Source: Anaerolineae bacterium (GTDB lineage Bacteria > Chloroflexota > Anaerolineae > Aggregatilineales > Phototrophicaceae). From it: a stretch of DNA of 64,000 bases. The stretch is taken from contig JANWYT010000031.1 of assembly GCA_025055175.1 (NCBI GenBank), forward strand, positions 62,001-126,000, read 5' to 3'. The notes under the pieces were generated by a model. That model saw only the letters and a list, made by a program, of their open reading frames with translations, ran no database searches and had not been told where the DNA came from. Position 1 is the first letter of the stretch, and each line of letters begins with the position of its first letter. A program made the translations under genes and the position numbers. This document shows, one piece after another, positions 1 to 9,096 of this stretch.

Positions 1-394
1 CGCGCAGCGCGCCGTTGGGATGGCTCTGAGCCAGCTTGAGCAGCTTGGCGATGATAGCCTTCTTGTCGTCCAGCTTGCCGCGTTCGACCATGATGAGTTG
101 GGACGTCGGAGGCAGATTGGGCAGAGCCTCCACGAGCTGTTCCAGCGCCACCTTGCCCGCTTCGTTGCAGCTTGCCAGGTAGCTGATGAGGTCTTTGACG
201 ACGACGGTGCGCCGTTCGGCCAAGAAAGGCAGGCTGCGCACCGCTCCCAAGATAGCGGGGACGCTGGTCTCTGAGCCTTCGTAGGTGCTAGTGTTCAACT
301 CATCAGCCTGGGCCAACAGAGCGGCAAGGGCTTCGTCGCGCCCCAACTCGTCTTGGCCATGATAAATCAGGAAGGTTTTCGCGGCTCGGCTCAT
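1..394 (-). CDS. holA: DNA polymerase III delta subunit (HolA), N-terminal part, cut by the left window edge
   Basis: Translating the minus strand from the ATG at 394 gives an open frame of about 131 codons that runs off the left edge without a stop. It begins MSRAAKTFLIYHGQDELGR and continues with AILGAVRSLPFLAERRTVVV and a QLIMVERGKLDDKKA segment. This is the N-terminal ATPase-like fold of the clamp-loader delta subunit: a short start strand, the YHGQDELGRDEAL helix region, the SLPFLAERRTVVV block and the (L)LPPTSQLIMVE strand are typical of HolA. In the clamp-loader complex, delta opens the beta sliding clamp during replication. The gene lies 11 bp downstream of the DUF6391 gene on the same strand and is probably co-transcribed with it. 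The identification is by eye from the N-terminal third only. Confidence 0.8.
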   Translation of the reverse strand, partial: MSRAAKTFLIYHGQDELGRDEALAALLAQADELNTSTYEGSETSVPAILGAVRSLPFLAERRTVVVKDLISYLASCNEAGKVALEQLVEALPNLPPTSQLIMVERGKLDDKKAIIAKLLKLAQSHPNGALR

Positions 395-405
395 CGAGTA
401 GCTCG

Positions 406-942
406 TCAGCCTTTGCGCGTCAGGACGTGATGGAAGACCCAGGCTTGGCCCAGGATACGCAACTCGCGGCGCGTCACGCTGACGAATTCCAGGTCGCCCA
501 TGTCGCCGCTAGTGGTGAAGTGCTTCTGCAAGGCCATGCCGAAGGGCAAGGCGTAGAAGCTGGTGAACATCATGGCCAGCACGACAACAGGGAAGCGCGC
601 CCAAGCGCTGCGCGGCGTCGTCCCCATGAAACCCACTACCCCCACCAGAGCGGCCAGCACGCCACTGGCGACCAAGTTCGTCCCACAGTTGGGATGAACG
701 GCCCAATGGGCCTCGCCGCGCTGGAAACGCCGCAGTGCCTCGCGCACAGCGGCCTCGACGCGCTCCGTTGGCACATCGCCTAACAAGATGAAGCCGCTGG
801 CGGAGCTTGAGCCACTCAGAGTATAGCGTTGACGGTTGAGGATGTGGATGGTGGCGTGTTCCAAGCCATGATTGCGACGAATGCGGCGGATGGTGTCGCT
901 CTCTAGCAGGGGACGCAGCAAAACGGCGGTGGGCTGCAACAT
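406..942 (-). CDS. DUF6391-family membrane protein
   Basis: A protein of 178 residues. The sequence shows a conserved-looking NHGLEHATIHIL block near residues 24-35, a HPNCGTN block near residues 103-109, and two hydrophobic segments (about 110-128 and 138-158) that should span the membrane. I recognise this as the DUF6391 type seen in Chloroflexota and cyanobacteria; no biochemical function is known to me. His, Cys and Asn in the two motifs look like possible metal or active-site ligands, but that is inference. The start at 942 is preceded by a good promoter (991-1020) with a leader of about 40 nt. holA follows 11 bp downstream on the same strand. Confidence 0.7.
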   Translation of the reverse strand: MLQPTAVLLRPLLESDTIRRIRRNHGLEHATIHILNRQRYTLSGSSSASGFILLGDVPTERVEAAVREALRRFQRGEAHWAVHPNCGTNLVASGVLAALVGVVGFMGTTPRSAWARFPVVVLAMMFTSFYALPFGMALQKHFTTSGDMGDLEFVSVTRRELRILGQAWVFHHVLTRKG

Positions 943-990
943 GCGCTTCGTCTTTCAGCATTTCAGCATGTTTGGTGCGATCGATGGTGG

Positions 991-1020
991 ATTGTAACAT
1001 GCAGTGAGGCGTTTTGTCTA
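991..1020 (-). promoter_or_regulatory. Sigma-70-type promoter for the DUF6391-holA unit
   Basis: Read on the minus strand there is TAGACA (1020-1015, five of six matches to TTGACA), an 18-bp spacer, and TACAAT (996-991, five of six matches to TATAAT). This would start transcription near 984, about 40 nt upstream of the DUF6391 start codon. It is the best-formed promoter in the window. Confidence 0.5.
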
Positions 1021-1055
1021 ACCAGCCCTCTCGCTTCGAAGCAGAGGCCGGACGC

Positions 1056-2192
1056 CTATCGTGTCAGCGCCAACAAGCGTCCTAATCGATAAGCCGTCTG
1101 TCGCAGCGAGTCAGCAGTCAGAGCCAGGGCTTCGCTGAGAGGCATGGGGCGTGGGCCGATGGGTAGCACGACGTCGATCCCCAGCGCTGCCAACTCGGCT
1201 TCGTCCAGGTCAGCGCCGACGCTGCCCACCAGGGCCACGCACGGCACGCCAGCTGCTTTGGCGCGCCGCGCCGCCCCAAAGGGTGCCTTGCCGCGCAGCG
1301 ATTGACCGTCTATCTGCCCCTCTCCGCTGATGAGCAGGCCCGCCCCTGCTAAGAACGAATCGAAATGAGCGGCATCTAGCAGCAGCTCCACGCCCGCCTC
1401 GATTCGTCCGCCCAAGATGGTCAGCAGGCCACCAGCCAGCGCACCAGCGGCGCCAGCTCCGTGCATAGCGCGCACGTCCCGACCAGTCGCGCGCGCCAAC
1501 AGGCCGAAGTAGTGATCGAGATGAGCGTCGAGCTGAGCGATTTGCGCGTCGTCCGCGCCTTTCTGGCGAGCGAAGATGTAGGCCGCTCCTTGTGGGCCAA
1601 CAGCTGGGTTGTCTACGTCGCTGGCTAGGATGATCTCGCAGTCGCGCCAGCGCGGATCGAGTCCGCTCAGGTCGACGTTGGCTATCCGCCGAAGTGCGCC
1701 ACCGCCCTGCACCCATTCGGGTCTGTTTTGCGCATTCAGGAAGCGCACTCCCAGAGCTTGAAGCGCACCCGCACCGCCGTCAGTGGTGGCGCTGCCACCT
1801 AAGCCGACGATGAAACGCCGCGCTCCTGCTTCCAGGGCTGCGCGCAGCAATTCCCCTGTGCCGATGGTGCTGGCGCGCCAGGTGTCGTAGTCGGCAGGCA
1901 TAAGCTGGCGCAACCCGCTGGCTTGGGCCATCTCAATCAGGGCCGTGCCATCACTCAAGATAGCATATTCGGCTTGGCAGGGGCGGCCCAGGGCGTCGCG
2001 CACGGTCAAGCTGCGGCGCTGGCCGCCCAGGGCGTGCAAGAAGGCGTCTAGCGTGCCGTCGCCGCCGTCGGCGATGGGCAGCAGGTGTAAGTCAGCGTAG
2101 CCCGCATGGCGCAAGCCGTCGGCGATGGCTTGGGCCGCTAGCGGAGCGCTCAGCGCACCCTTGAAGGCGTTCGGGGCGATGATGATCTTCAT
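1056..2192 (-). CDS. Glycerate kinase (GarK/GlxK type)
   Basis: Transfers phosphate from ATP to glycerate, feeding glycolate/glyoxylate or serine-derived carbon into glycolysis. The 378-residue protein has the family hallmarks: an N-terminal MKIIIAPNAFKGALSA block, an IADGGDGTLDAF block near residue 45, and a VGLGGSATTDGGAGAL glycine-rich block in the first half. The length is normal for the family. An in-frame start 30 bp upstream exists, but GGAGGAG lies 8 nt before the ATG at 2192, and MKIIIAPN is the usual family N terminus, so I chose 2192. It is transcribed divergently from efp. Whether it forms 2- or 3-phosphoglycerate cannot be read from the sequence. Confidence 0.9.
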   Translation of the reverse strand: MKIIIAPNAFKGALSAPLAAQAIADGLRHAGYADLHLLPIADGGDGTLDAFLHALGGQRRSLTVRDALGRPCQAEYAILSDGTALIEMAQASGLRQLMPADYDTWRASTIGTGELLRAALEAGARRFIVGLGGSATTDGGAGALQALGVRFLNAQNRPEWVQGGGALRRIANVDLSGLDPRWRDCEIILASDVDNPAVGPQGAAYIFARQKGADDAQIAQLDAHLDHYFGLLARATGRDVRAMHGAGAAGALAGGLLTILGGRIEAGVELLLDAAHFDSFLAGAGLLISGEGQIDGQSLRGKAPFGAARRAKAAGVPCVALVGSVGADLDEAELAALGIDVVLPIGPRPMPLSEALALTADSLRQTAYRLGRLLALTR

Positions 2193-2272
2193 ACAGCTTG
2201 CTCCTCCACAGTTTTGGCGCATGATTGGCCGAGTCTAGCGCCTCTCATCCTGCGCGACAGCCTGAATTCTGC

Positions 2273-2278
2273 TACAAT
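2273..2278 (+). promoter_or_regulatory. -10 element upstream of efp
   Basis: TACAAT lies 41 bp upstream of the efp start codon in the divergent glycerate kinase/efp gap. I could not find a convincing -35 box at 16-18 bp, so only the -10 is reported. Confidence 0.35.
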
Positions 2279-2318
2279 CCCGCCGATTTGTTGTTTGGGT
2301 TGCCGTAGGGAGGCCTGT

Positions 2319-2882
2319 ATGATCGACGTGAATCAGCTTCGCAAAGGGACGTGCTTCACCAAAGATGGTGAGCTGTACCGCGTGACAGATTACAAACATA
2401 TCAAGACGGGGCGCGGCGGCGCCACGATCCGCGTCACAGTGCGCAACCTGCGCAGCGGCTCGCTCACCGAGATGACTTTCCCCAGTGGCAACGTCGTCGA
2501 GGACATCAGCATTGAAGCGCGACCCGTGCAATACCTGTACGACGACGGCGAGTTCCTGCACTTCATGGACATGGAGACCTATGAGCAGCCTCAACTGCGC
2601 CGCGACATCTTCGGCGACGACATCTTGTATCTGAAGGAGAACATGGAGCTGAAGCTGAACAGCTACCAGGGCGAGATCATCGACTACACACTGCCGACGA
2701 CGATGGAGTACGTCGTCGTAGAAGCAGAGATGGCGGTCGCAGGCGACCGCGCGCAGAATCCGTCCAAGAAGGTCAAGCTAGAGACTGGGCTGGAGATCAG
2801 CGTCCCCATGTTCATCAACGTCGGCGATTTGCTGCGCATTAATTTGGAAGACGGCACGTACATCACTCGCGTCAACAAGTGA
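2319..2882 (+). CDS. efp: Elongation factor P, with Arg at the tip position
   Basis: EF-P binds between the ribosomal P and E sites and rescues ribosomes stalled at polyproline stretches. The 187-residue length and three-beta-barrel layout are normal, ending in LRINLEDGTYITRV. The upstream in-frame extension to 2214 is rejected because MIDVNQLRKG is the canonical N terminus and GGGAGG lies 7 nt before the ATG at 2319. The tip loop reads KTGRGGA, so residue 32 is Arg at the position of the modified Lys34 of E. coli EF-P. That excludes EpmAB-type beta-lysylation at this site. Arg-type EF-Ps are rhamnosylated by EarP in some Proteobacteria; whether any modification occurs here is unknown. The next gene starts 3 bp after the stop, suggesting read-through transcription. 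Confidence 0.95.
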   Translation: MIDVNQLRKGTCFTKDGELYRVTDYKHIKTGRGGATIRVTVRNLRSGSLTEMTFPSGNVVEDISIEARPVQYLYDDGEFLHFMDMETYEQPQLRRDIFGDDILYLKENMELKLNSYQGEIIDYTLPTTMEYVVVEAEMAVAGDRAQNPSKKVKLETGLEISVPMFINVGDLLRINLEDGTYITRVNK

Positions 2883-2885
2883 CCT

Positions 2886-4202
2886 ATGCAGCGCACTGCC
2901 TGGTGGATGGTGGCCCTGCTGGGTCTGGCGCTGCGCTTGGCGCTGGTGTTCAGCCAAGATGTAGAGACTGCTTACCGAGACAACGGTGGTGACAGCGGTT
3001 GGTATCTAGGCAACGGCCTAGCCTTCTATCTCAGGCCTGTCTCTGGCCACACCGCGTTTGACGTTGCCTACGACCGCCGCACAATCCCCACGCCGCCGCT
3101 GTACCTGCTGCTGGTGGGGCTGGCCCAAGTGATCGCTCCCAGCCCACAGGCGGCCTTGTGGCTCATTGGCCTGGCGCAGACGGCGCTCAGCTTGGCGACA
3201 GCTGCGTTGGCAGCGCGCCTAGCCTTGCGCCTGACGCAGCGACGCAGCACGGAGACGCTGGTCTTCGCCTTGCTGGCCCTGCACCCTGCGATGGTCCTAG
3301 AGAGCGCCGCCGTCAGCACCGAAGCGCTCTATCTGTTCTGGATTGTGGCGGCCTTGTGGTGGTGGGCTAACCACGACAACCGCCCCATCGATTACGCCAT
3401 CATGGGTGGGCTACTGGCCTGTGCCACCCTGACGCGCGCTGTGGCTCTGCTTTTTCCTTTGGTCATCGTGCTGCACGGCCTAGCACTAGAGCGGCGGAAC
3501 TGGCGAAAGATAGGCCTGCTGCTGGCGTCTTACGCCGCTCTGCTCTCCTCTTGGACGCTCTACAACCTGCCGGCGGGCCGCTTCATCATCGCCAGCGATC
3601 AATTCACGGCCGCTGTGTGGCGCGGCGCTGTCGACCCTGAGCTAGCCTCCTCGCCAGAACGCGCTGACGCGGTCATCGCGCAGGCGACGGGCTGCACCGT
3701 CAACTGCGGCCCACAAATCTTCGGTGAACAAGCCATCCAAGCTATCCAACAAGACATAGGCAGTTACCTGGTGCGCCGCGCGAACGAATGGCTGAGCGCT
3801 CTGCTAGAGCCGCACGGCGCGCAAACGCTGGGCAATGAGGTCAGCCTGCGCGCCCTGGCTTTGGACGTGCTGCGTAGACCTAACTTCGATACGCTCAGCG
3901 CCTTGCTCAGCCACCCCACCTTCCTGATCGAAGCAGCGTTGTACTTGCTATGGTATGGTGCGTTGCTGCTCATGCTGTGGGGCGCGTGGCGTTGGCGGAT
4001 GCTATGGCGTCTACACGCTCCCTGGGCAGGCTTCATCGCCTACACCCTGGCTATCCACACCGTCATGCTGGCTCTGCCGCGCTATTTCTTCCCGCTGCTA
4101 CCCCTTGTGCTGGTCTTCGCAGCAGCGGCGTTTCATGCTCCGTTCGGCACACCAGAGCTGAGGACTTCGCTTGAGCCGCGCCCACAATCAGCGCAACTAT
4201 AG
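2886..4202 (+). CDS. GT39-like (GT-C) integral membrane glycosyltransferase
   Basis: A 438-residue polytopic membrane protein with about ten hydrophobic segments. A loop after the first membrane span contains RDNGGDSGWY, with acidic residues where GT-C enzymes such as ArnT and the protein O-mannosyltransferases carry their catalytic Asp. Several Arg residues follow short helices, as in GT39 proteins. Such enzymes transfer a sugar from a polyprenyl-phosphate donor outside the cytoplasmic membrane. Donor and acceptor cannot be inferred. It starts 3 bp after efp and is followed 21 bp later by another envelope gene, so these three are probably one transcript. Confidence 0.65.
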   Translation: MQRTAWWMVALLGLALRLALVFSQDVETAYRDNGGDSGWYLGNGLAFYLRPVSGHTAFDVAYDRRTIPTPPLYLLLVGLAQVIAPSPQAALWLIGLAQTALSLATAALAARLALRLTQRRSTETLVFALLALHPAMVLESAAVSTEALYLFWIVAALWWWANHDNRPIDYAIMGGLLACATLTRAVALLFPLVIVLHGLALERRNWRKIGLLLASYAALLSSWTLYNLPAGRFIIASDQFTAAVWRGAVDPELASSPERADAVIAQATGCTVNCGPQIFGEQAIQAIQQDIGSYLVRRANEWLSALLEPHGAQTLGNEVSLRALALDVLRRPNFDTLSALLSHPTFLIEAALYLLWYGALLLMLWGAWRWRMLWRLHAPWAGFIAYTLAIHTVMLALPRYFFPLLPLVLVFAAAAFHAPFGTPELRTSLEPRPQSAQL

Positions 4203-4223
4203 CGGTTTAGGAAGACTGGGATC

Positions 4224-4964
4224 ATGACCTTTACTGCGCGTCTTCGCAGCGTAGGGCCAGCGCTGTTCGTCGGCCTAATCCTGGCCCTGCTGGCCAATTA
4301 CTTCCTCACAGGCACGCTGCCCGTCGCTCGGCAACAGCTTCTGGAAGCCGATGTTTTAGGGGCGCAGTCGCTGACGCTACGTCTGCGAGCCAACACAGGC
4401 CGCGTCGATGTTGTGCCGATGACTTGGACGAAAGGTGACCTGCTGCGCGCCAGCGTCATGCACTATGGCGACTTGCTCTTCCGCGTCACAGGTCGCACCG
4501 AACGGCTTATCATCATCGAAGATCGCTCCAGCCGACCTTTCTACAACCTCACGCGGGCTGAAGACCTAGTTTGGCGAGTACGCATCAATCCTGAGATTCC
4601 GCTCAGCTTGGATTACGCGGCTCAGGCAGCCAGCAGCACCCTAGATTTGCGCGCCTTCCGCTTGCGCGCTCTGACGGCAGAGAGCAGCACAGGCCCGCTG
4701 GTAGCCTACTTACCCAAGCCTGAGACGAGTTACGACGTGGATTGGCGCGGCAGCACAGCTCTGAGCGAGGTCATCTTAGCCCAGGGTACAGCAGCTGAAC
4801 TACGCCTGAGCGCAGCGCACGCGCAAATCATCGGTTTGGAAGACGCAGGCCGAGATGAGCAAGCCCAAGTATGGCGCACGCCCGACTTTGACCCTGGCAG
4901 ACCACACGTCTCGCTGCGCCTGAGCAGCGCAGGCGAAGTACGTATACGCTTCGATCAGCCATAA
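4224..4964 (+). CDS. Membrane-anchored protein with a beta-rich domain (LiaF/DUF4097-like), function unknown
   Basis: A 246-residue protein with one N-terminal membrane anchor (about residues 10-30), followed by a region of alternating hydrophobic strands. The phrases SLTLRLRANTGRVDVV, STLDLRAFRLRALTAES and ELRLSAAHAQIIGLE resemble the repeating strand pattern of DUF4097/toast-rack adhesin-like domains, which are often linked to cell-envelope stress systems. This is resemblance only; no catalytic motif is visible. It lies downstream of the GT-C gene. Its last 10 bp overlap, tail to tail, the end of the histidine kinase gene on the other strand. Confidence 0.5.
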   Translation: MTFTARLRSVGPALFVGLILALLANYFLTGTLPVARQQLLEADVLGAQSLTLRLRANTGRVDVVPMTWTKGDLLRASVMHYGDLLFRVTGRTERLIIIEDRSSRPFYNLTRAEDLVWRVRINPEIPLSLDYAAQAASSTLDLRAFRLRALTAESSTGPLVAYLPKPETSYDVDWRGSTALSEVILAQGTAAELRLSAAHAQIIGLEDAGRDEQAQVWRTPDFDPGRPHVSLRLSSAGEVRIRFDQP

Positions 4965-6511
4965 AAGAGACGAGGCAGGGGTTGGCGCAGCGGCAGCCGA
5001 ATGGTGAAGCTCGTCCCCACCCCCACGCGGCTCGCAAAGCTCAACGTCCCGCTGTGCAGCTCGACCATTTGGCGCGCAATGGCCAGGCCTAGGCCTGTGC
5101 CAGGGATGTTTTCGGTGTTGCGCGCACGATAGAACGGCTCAAATAGGCGCGACTGATCCTCTGGTGGAATGCCAATGCCCTCATCGCGAATTTCTATGAT
5201 GGCCTGTTCACCTTCGCAGCTCAGGCGCAACAACACGAGGCCGCCACGCGGCGAATATTTGATGGCGTTGTTGATGAGGTTGGTCAGGGCGCGGCGCAGC
5301 AGCTTGCGATCGATCTCGGCGCGCAGAGCGGGGAAGTTGCATTCAAACTCAATGCGGTGGGTGTGATGATGGTGGAACTGGAACTCCTCCAGCACATCAC
5401 GGCAGTAGGTGATGAGGTCGCAGTCTTCGGCGGCAATCTGGAAGCCATCGCTGTCGCCTCGGCTGAGGGTCATCACGTCGCCGATCATCTCTTTGAGCAA
5501 ATTCAGTTGTATCTGAATGTTGTCGAGGGCCTGTTCGCGCTCTTCCGGAGTGCTGACGCTGCCGTACTTCTTGAGCATGTCGTAAGAGAGGCTGATCGAC
5601 GCCAGCGGGGTGCGCAATTCATGAGACATCATCGACAGAAGGCGATTCTTGAGAGCGCGCATGTCGCGTTCTTTCTCCAGGGCCAAGCGCATACGCTCTT
5701 GTTCGATGGCCTGCTCCTCCATCTGTTTGCGATAGGTGATGTCTTGAATGATACAGGTGTAAATGCCGCCATCATCTAGGCACAGTTCGCTGAGCGAAAA
5801 ATAGATAGGGATGACGCTACCATCAGCGCGCAGGCCGCGCAGCTCGTGGCCCAGCTCACCATTGAGATGGCGAAAGATCTCCGCGCCGCGGAATTCGCCA
5901 CCCAACAGGCGCACGAGGGGCAAACCCGGCAGCGTATCCTCAGCATAGCCGAAGATACGAGCAGCGGCGCGATTGGCAGTGCGGATGATCCCTTGCGTGT
6001 CTACTGTGATGATCCCATTGTTGACGTTGTTCAGGATAGCTTCAATGCGCCGCTGGCTACGGCTCAGCTCCTGCTGCGCTCGTTTTAGCTCCGTGATGTT
6101 TTGATGAGCGACGATGATGCGCACTCGCTCGTCCCATTCAAAGCGACTGACGCGGGCCACGAACCAGCGCTGCTCAGTCGGGCTGTGGCAGGGGTATTCC
6201 AGCTCAAAATCGCTCAGATTGCCGCGCATAACATCGCGCAGGCCCAGAGCCACCAGCGGTGCTTCGTTGGCGCTGTGCCAAGAAGCTGAGTTGCATATGG
6301 CCAGATAGTTGCTGCCCAGGCCATAGGCACTGCTGCGGGGCAGGCCATTGCAATCGGCGAAGTCGCGCCAAGCTTGGTTGACGGCGATGATTGTGCCGCT
6401 TTCATCTAGGAGGGCAATGTGCGCTGAAAGAGCATCCAGGACAGCCTGGACGAAGCGTTCGGCGTCTGATGATGAATGAAAGGGTTCGTGAGCGTTGGAC
6501 GGCACAAGCAT
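4955..6511 (-). CDS. PAS-PAS sensor histidine kinase, no membrane span
   Basis: A 518-residue soluble kinase. Two PAS domains (about residues 20-140 and 155-270) precede a short coiled coil and a HisKA domain, where MMSHELRTPL places the phospho-acceptor at His297. A HATPase domain follows, with DEGIGIPPEDQSRLFEPF and GTGLGLAIARQM as the G1/F and G2 boxes. With no membrane segment it should read a cytoplasmic signal. An in-frame ATG at 6601 overlaps the pbpC stop (ATGA). I prefer 6511 because GGGGGAA lies just before it and because the extra 30 residues are unlike PAS sequence. A TATACT box at 6549-6544 lies between the two candidate starts. No response regulator is adjacent. Its position downstream of pbpC hints at cell-wall regulation, but that is inference. 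Confidence 0.88.
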   Translation of the reverse strand: MLVPSNAHEPFHSSSDAERFVQAVLDALSAHIALLDESGTIIAVNQAWRDFADCNGLPRSSAYGLGSNYLAICNSASWHSANEAPLVALGLRDVMRGNLSDFELEYPCHSPTEQRWFVARVSRFEWDERVRIIVAHQNITELKRAQQELSRSQRRIEAILNNVNNGIITVDTQGIIRTANRAAARIFGYAEDTLPGLPLVRLLGGEFRGAEIFRHLNGELGHELRGLRADGSVIPIYFSLSELCLDDGGIYTCIIQDITYRKQMEEQAIEQERMRLALEKERDMRALKNRLLSMMSHELRTPLASISLSYDMLKKYGSVSTPEEREQALDNIQIQLNLLKEMIGDVMTLSRGDSDGFQIAAEDCDLITYCRDVLEEFQFHHHHTHRIEFECNFPALRAEIDRKLLRRALTNLINNAIKYSPRGGLVLLRLSCEGEQAIIEIRDEGIGIPPEDQSRLFEPFYRARNTENIPGTGLGLAIARQMVELHSGTLSFASRVGVGTSFTIRLPLRQPLPRLFYG

Positions 6512-6597
6512 AGTTCCCCCTTTGCTTTTCCCTCCTTGCCCAGAGTATAGCACAGTTTTCAGAATCTTCTCATGATTGGCACAGGATGGTTGAAGAT

Positions 6598-9096
6598 TCA
6601 TCTACGGACGTTGTAAGATATGGGGTCTTCTTCTTCGACCACGCGGAAGCTGCGAGCAGCGCTGCGCACCTCTGTACCATCAGCCAGCAGGGCGCGCGCT
6701 TCCAACTCGTAGCTGCCCAGAGCTAGAGGCCACCAAACAGCCCAGGGCGCGGAGTCGCTCTGACCCACTCGCTCTCCGTTGAGCCAATAGCTGACTTGCT
6801 GAGTGTTGGACGGCGCGCCGACTGTGAAGCGCAGGCGTTGAACGTGAGCAGGCAACATGGGCGAGAGTTCAAAGATGGTGTGGGGATCGGGCGAGAGCAG
6901 GCGCAACGGGGCGTCGGCGTCGGGAGCGAGAGCCAGGCCTGCTTGGACAGGAGGCGGCTGAATGCCGTTACGCGCGGCCCAATCGCGAGCTTCTTGAGGC
7001 AGCACCACGTAGACGCGCTCGGTGCGATATTGCGGTGGTGTGTTGTCATCTGCTAGGAAGCCGTTGCGCGCGTCTATCATGAAGCGCTGGTAGAAGTTAT
7101 CGGGTCGGGTGGGCTGCGTACCGTCGATGAACAGATCGCGGCGGGTATGTGGACAGTCAGGCGTAGGCAGCAAGCCGCTCAAGGCGCAGACCTCTGCTTC
7201 GACCAAGCCTTCAGGACGGCGGAAAACCCGCTCTGGTCGGCCCACCAAGACGCGCCGCATGAACAGATTCCAGATAGGGCCAGCGCCGCTGACGCCAGTC
7301 ACCTGGCGCATGGGGGTGTTGTCGGCGTTGCCCACCCACACCCCCACCACCAGATCGGGCGTGTAGCCGATGATCCAGTTGTCGCGGAAGTCGGTGGTCG
7401 TGCCGGTCTTGGCTGCTGCCGGCCTGCCAATGTTCAGCGGGCTGTTGACGCCGAACGCAGGTTGGCGGGCTTGGTTGTCGCTGAGGATATCGGTGATGAG
7501 GTAGGCGACGCGCTCATCTAGCACGCGCCGTCCCAAGCGCGGCGGTGGCGCTTCGTACAAGACGTGGCCATCGCTGCGGCGCACCATGCGGCGGATCATC
7601 TGCGTGTCCACCCACTGACCGCCGTTGGCCAAGATAGCGTAGGCGCGCGTCAGGTCGATCAGACGCACCTCGCCGCCACCGAGCGTGATAGATAGGTCAA
7701 CCTGAGTGTTGCGCGTCAAGCTATCCAGGCCCAAGTCGCCCATGAGCTGGACGAAGCGACTCAGGCCCACTTTCTCTAGCGCGATGACCGCCGGGATGTT
7801 GTAGGACGATGCCAGCGCTTCGCGGATGCTGGTAGGGCCGTGTTCTACTAGGGCATAGTTGGCGGGGGTGTAGCTCTCTAGCTTGCGCGTGACGAACGGG
7901 GTGCGCACATCCAGCAGCACGGTAGACGGCGTGTAAGGATTGGGCTGAGTCGGATCAAAGGCGGCGGCATAGGTGAAGGGCTTGAGGGTGCTGCCAGGCT
8001 GGCGCAGCGACAGAGCGACGTTGACAGCCCCATCAATCGACTCATCGAAGTAATCGGGACTGCCCAGCATGGTGAGAACCTCACCCGTGTAAGGATCGAG
8101 AGCCACCAGGGCCGCGTTGCGAGCATTGGCAGAGACTCGGCGCGAACCGCTGGCGTCGTTTAGATAGGCGAGCTGGCGACGGACGATGGTCTGGGCCACA
8201 TCCTGCCAATTGGCGTCCAGCGTCGTGGTCACGTCCAGGCCCTCGTGATAGAGCAGATCGCCGTAACGAGCTTCTAGTTCCTGCCAGGCGCTCATCACGA
8301 AGTGGGGCGCACGGATGGGGAAGGGAGTCGCGCCGAAGTCTAGCGGGTCGCGTTCGGCGCTGAGGGCTTCCTGAGGGCTGATGAAGTTAGCCTGCGCCAT
8401 CAGGTTTAAGACGACAGCCTGGCGTGCTTTGGCCCGCTCTGGATAGGCCAACGGATTGTAGAAGTTGGCGTTCTGCACTAGGCCAGCCAGCAGAGCGCAC
8501 TCGGCCAACGACAGCGATTCGGCGCTGCGGTTGAAGTAAGCATGAGCAGCCGCTTCTAGGCCGTAGGCCAAGTTGCCGAAGTAGACCTGATTCAGGTAGA
8601 GAGCCAAGACCTGCTCTTTGCTGAGGACGGCTTGCAGGCGCAGCGCCAAGATCATCTCTTTCAACTTGCGCTCCAGGGTGCGCTGCTTCTGACCCAGAGG
8701 ATCGAGCAGCAGCAGGCGGGCGGTCTGCTGAGTGATAGTGCTGCCGCCGGCCAACACTTCACCGCCGCGCAGGTTAATCCAGACAGCGCGCAGCACGCCG
8801 ATGGGATCAACGCCGAAGTGTGACCAGTAGTTTAGGTCTTCGGTGGCGATGAAAGCGTTGATACAGTGCTGCGGTACGCGCTCTAATGGGATTGGCGCGT
8901 TGCGTCCGGCTTGTGGCGCGCTGATCTCGTACAGCAGCGTCCCATGCCGATCATAGAGGCGAGTGCTGGGCAAAGCCAGGCCAGCTGACAGCCGTTCCAG
9001 CGGCGGCAGGTCGTGGGCAATCCAAGCGTATGTCAGGCCCAGCGCAGCCAGCAGACCTCCCAACACACCAATGATGATCTTCGTCCGTCGTCTCAT
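6598..9096 (-). CDS. pbpC: Bifunctional penicillin-binding protein, PBP1C type
   Basis: A peptidoglycan polymerase and crosslinker of 832 residues, anchored by one N-terminal membrane span (about residues 6-28). The GT51 glycosyltransferase domain shows ATEDLNYWSHFGVD with catalytic Glu86, and GGSTITQQ at 117-124. The transpeptidase domain carries all three motifs: STLK with nucleophile Ser369, SYN at 431-433 and KTG at 563-565. A C-terminal beta domain (about residues 720-825, including LRLLSPDPHTIFEL) fits the PBP1C C-terminal family, which is why I call PBP1C rather than PBP1A. The upstream in-frame start at 9177 is less likely, since MRRRTKIIIG is a typical cytoplasmic stub before the membrane span. 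A promoter lies at 9128-9156. The histidine kinase gene follows. Confidence 0.92.
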   Translation of the reverse strand: MRRRTKIIIGVLGGLLAALGLTYAWIAHDLPPLERLSAGLALPSTRLYDRHGTLLYEISAPQAGRNAPIPLERVPQHCINAFIATEDLNYWSHFGVDPIGVLRAVWINLRGGEVLAGGSTITQQTARLLLLDPLGQKQRTLERKLKEMILALRLQAVLSKEQVLALYLNQVYFGNLAYGLEAAAHAYFNRSAESLSLAECALLAGLVQNANFYNPLAYPERAKARQAVVLNLMAQANFISPQEALSAERDPLDFGATPFPIRAPHFVMSAWQELEARYGDLLYHEGLDVTTTLDANWQDVAQTIVRRQLAYLNDASGSRRVSANARNAALVALDPYTGEVLTMLGSPDYFDESIDGAVNVALSLRQPGSTLKPFTYAAAFDPTQPNPYTPSTVLLDVRTPFVTRKLESYTPANYALVEHGPTSIREALASSYNIPAVIALEKVGLSRFVQLMGDLGLDSLTRNTQVDLSITLGGGEVRLIDLTRAYAILANGGQWVDTQMIRRMVRRSDGHVLYEAPPPRLGRRVLDERVAYLITDILSDNQARQPAFGVNSPLNIGRPAAAKTGTTTDFRDNWIIGYTPDLVVGVWVGNADNTPMRQVTGVSGAGPIWNLFMRRVLVGRPERVFRRPEGLVEAEVCALSGLLPTPDCPHTRRDLFIDGTQPTRPDNFYQRFMIDARNGFLADDNTPPQYRTERVYVVLPQEARDWAARNGIQPPPVQAGLALAPDADAPLRLLSPDPHTIFELSPMLPAHVQRLRFTVGAPSNTQQVSYWLNGERVGQSDSAPWAVWWPLALGSYELEARALLADGTEVRSAARSFRVVEEEDPISYNVRR

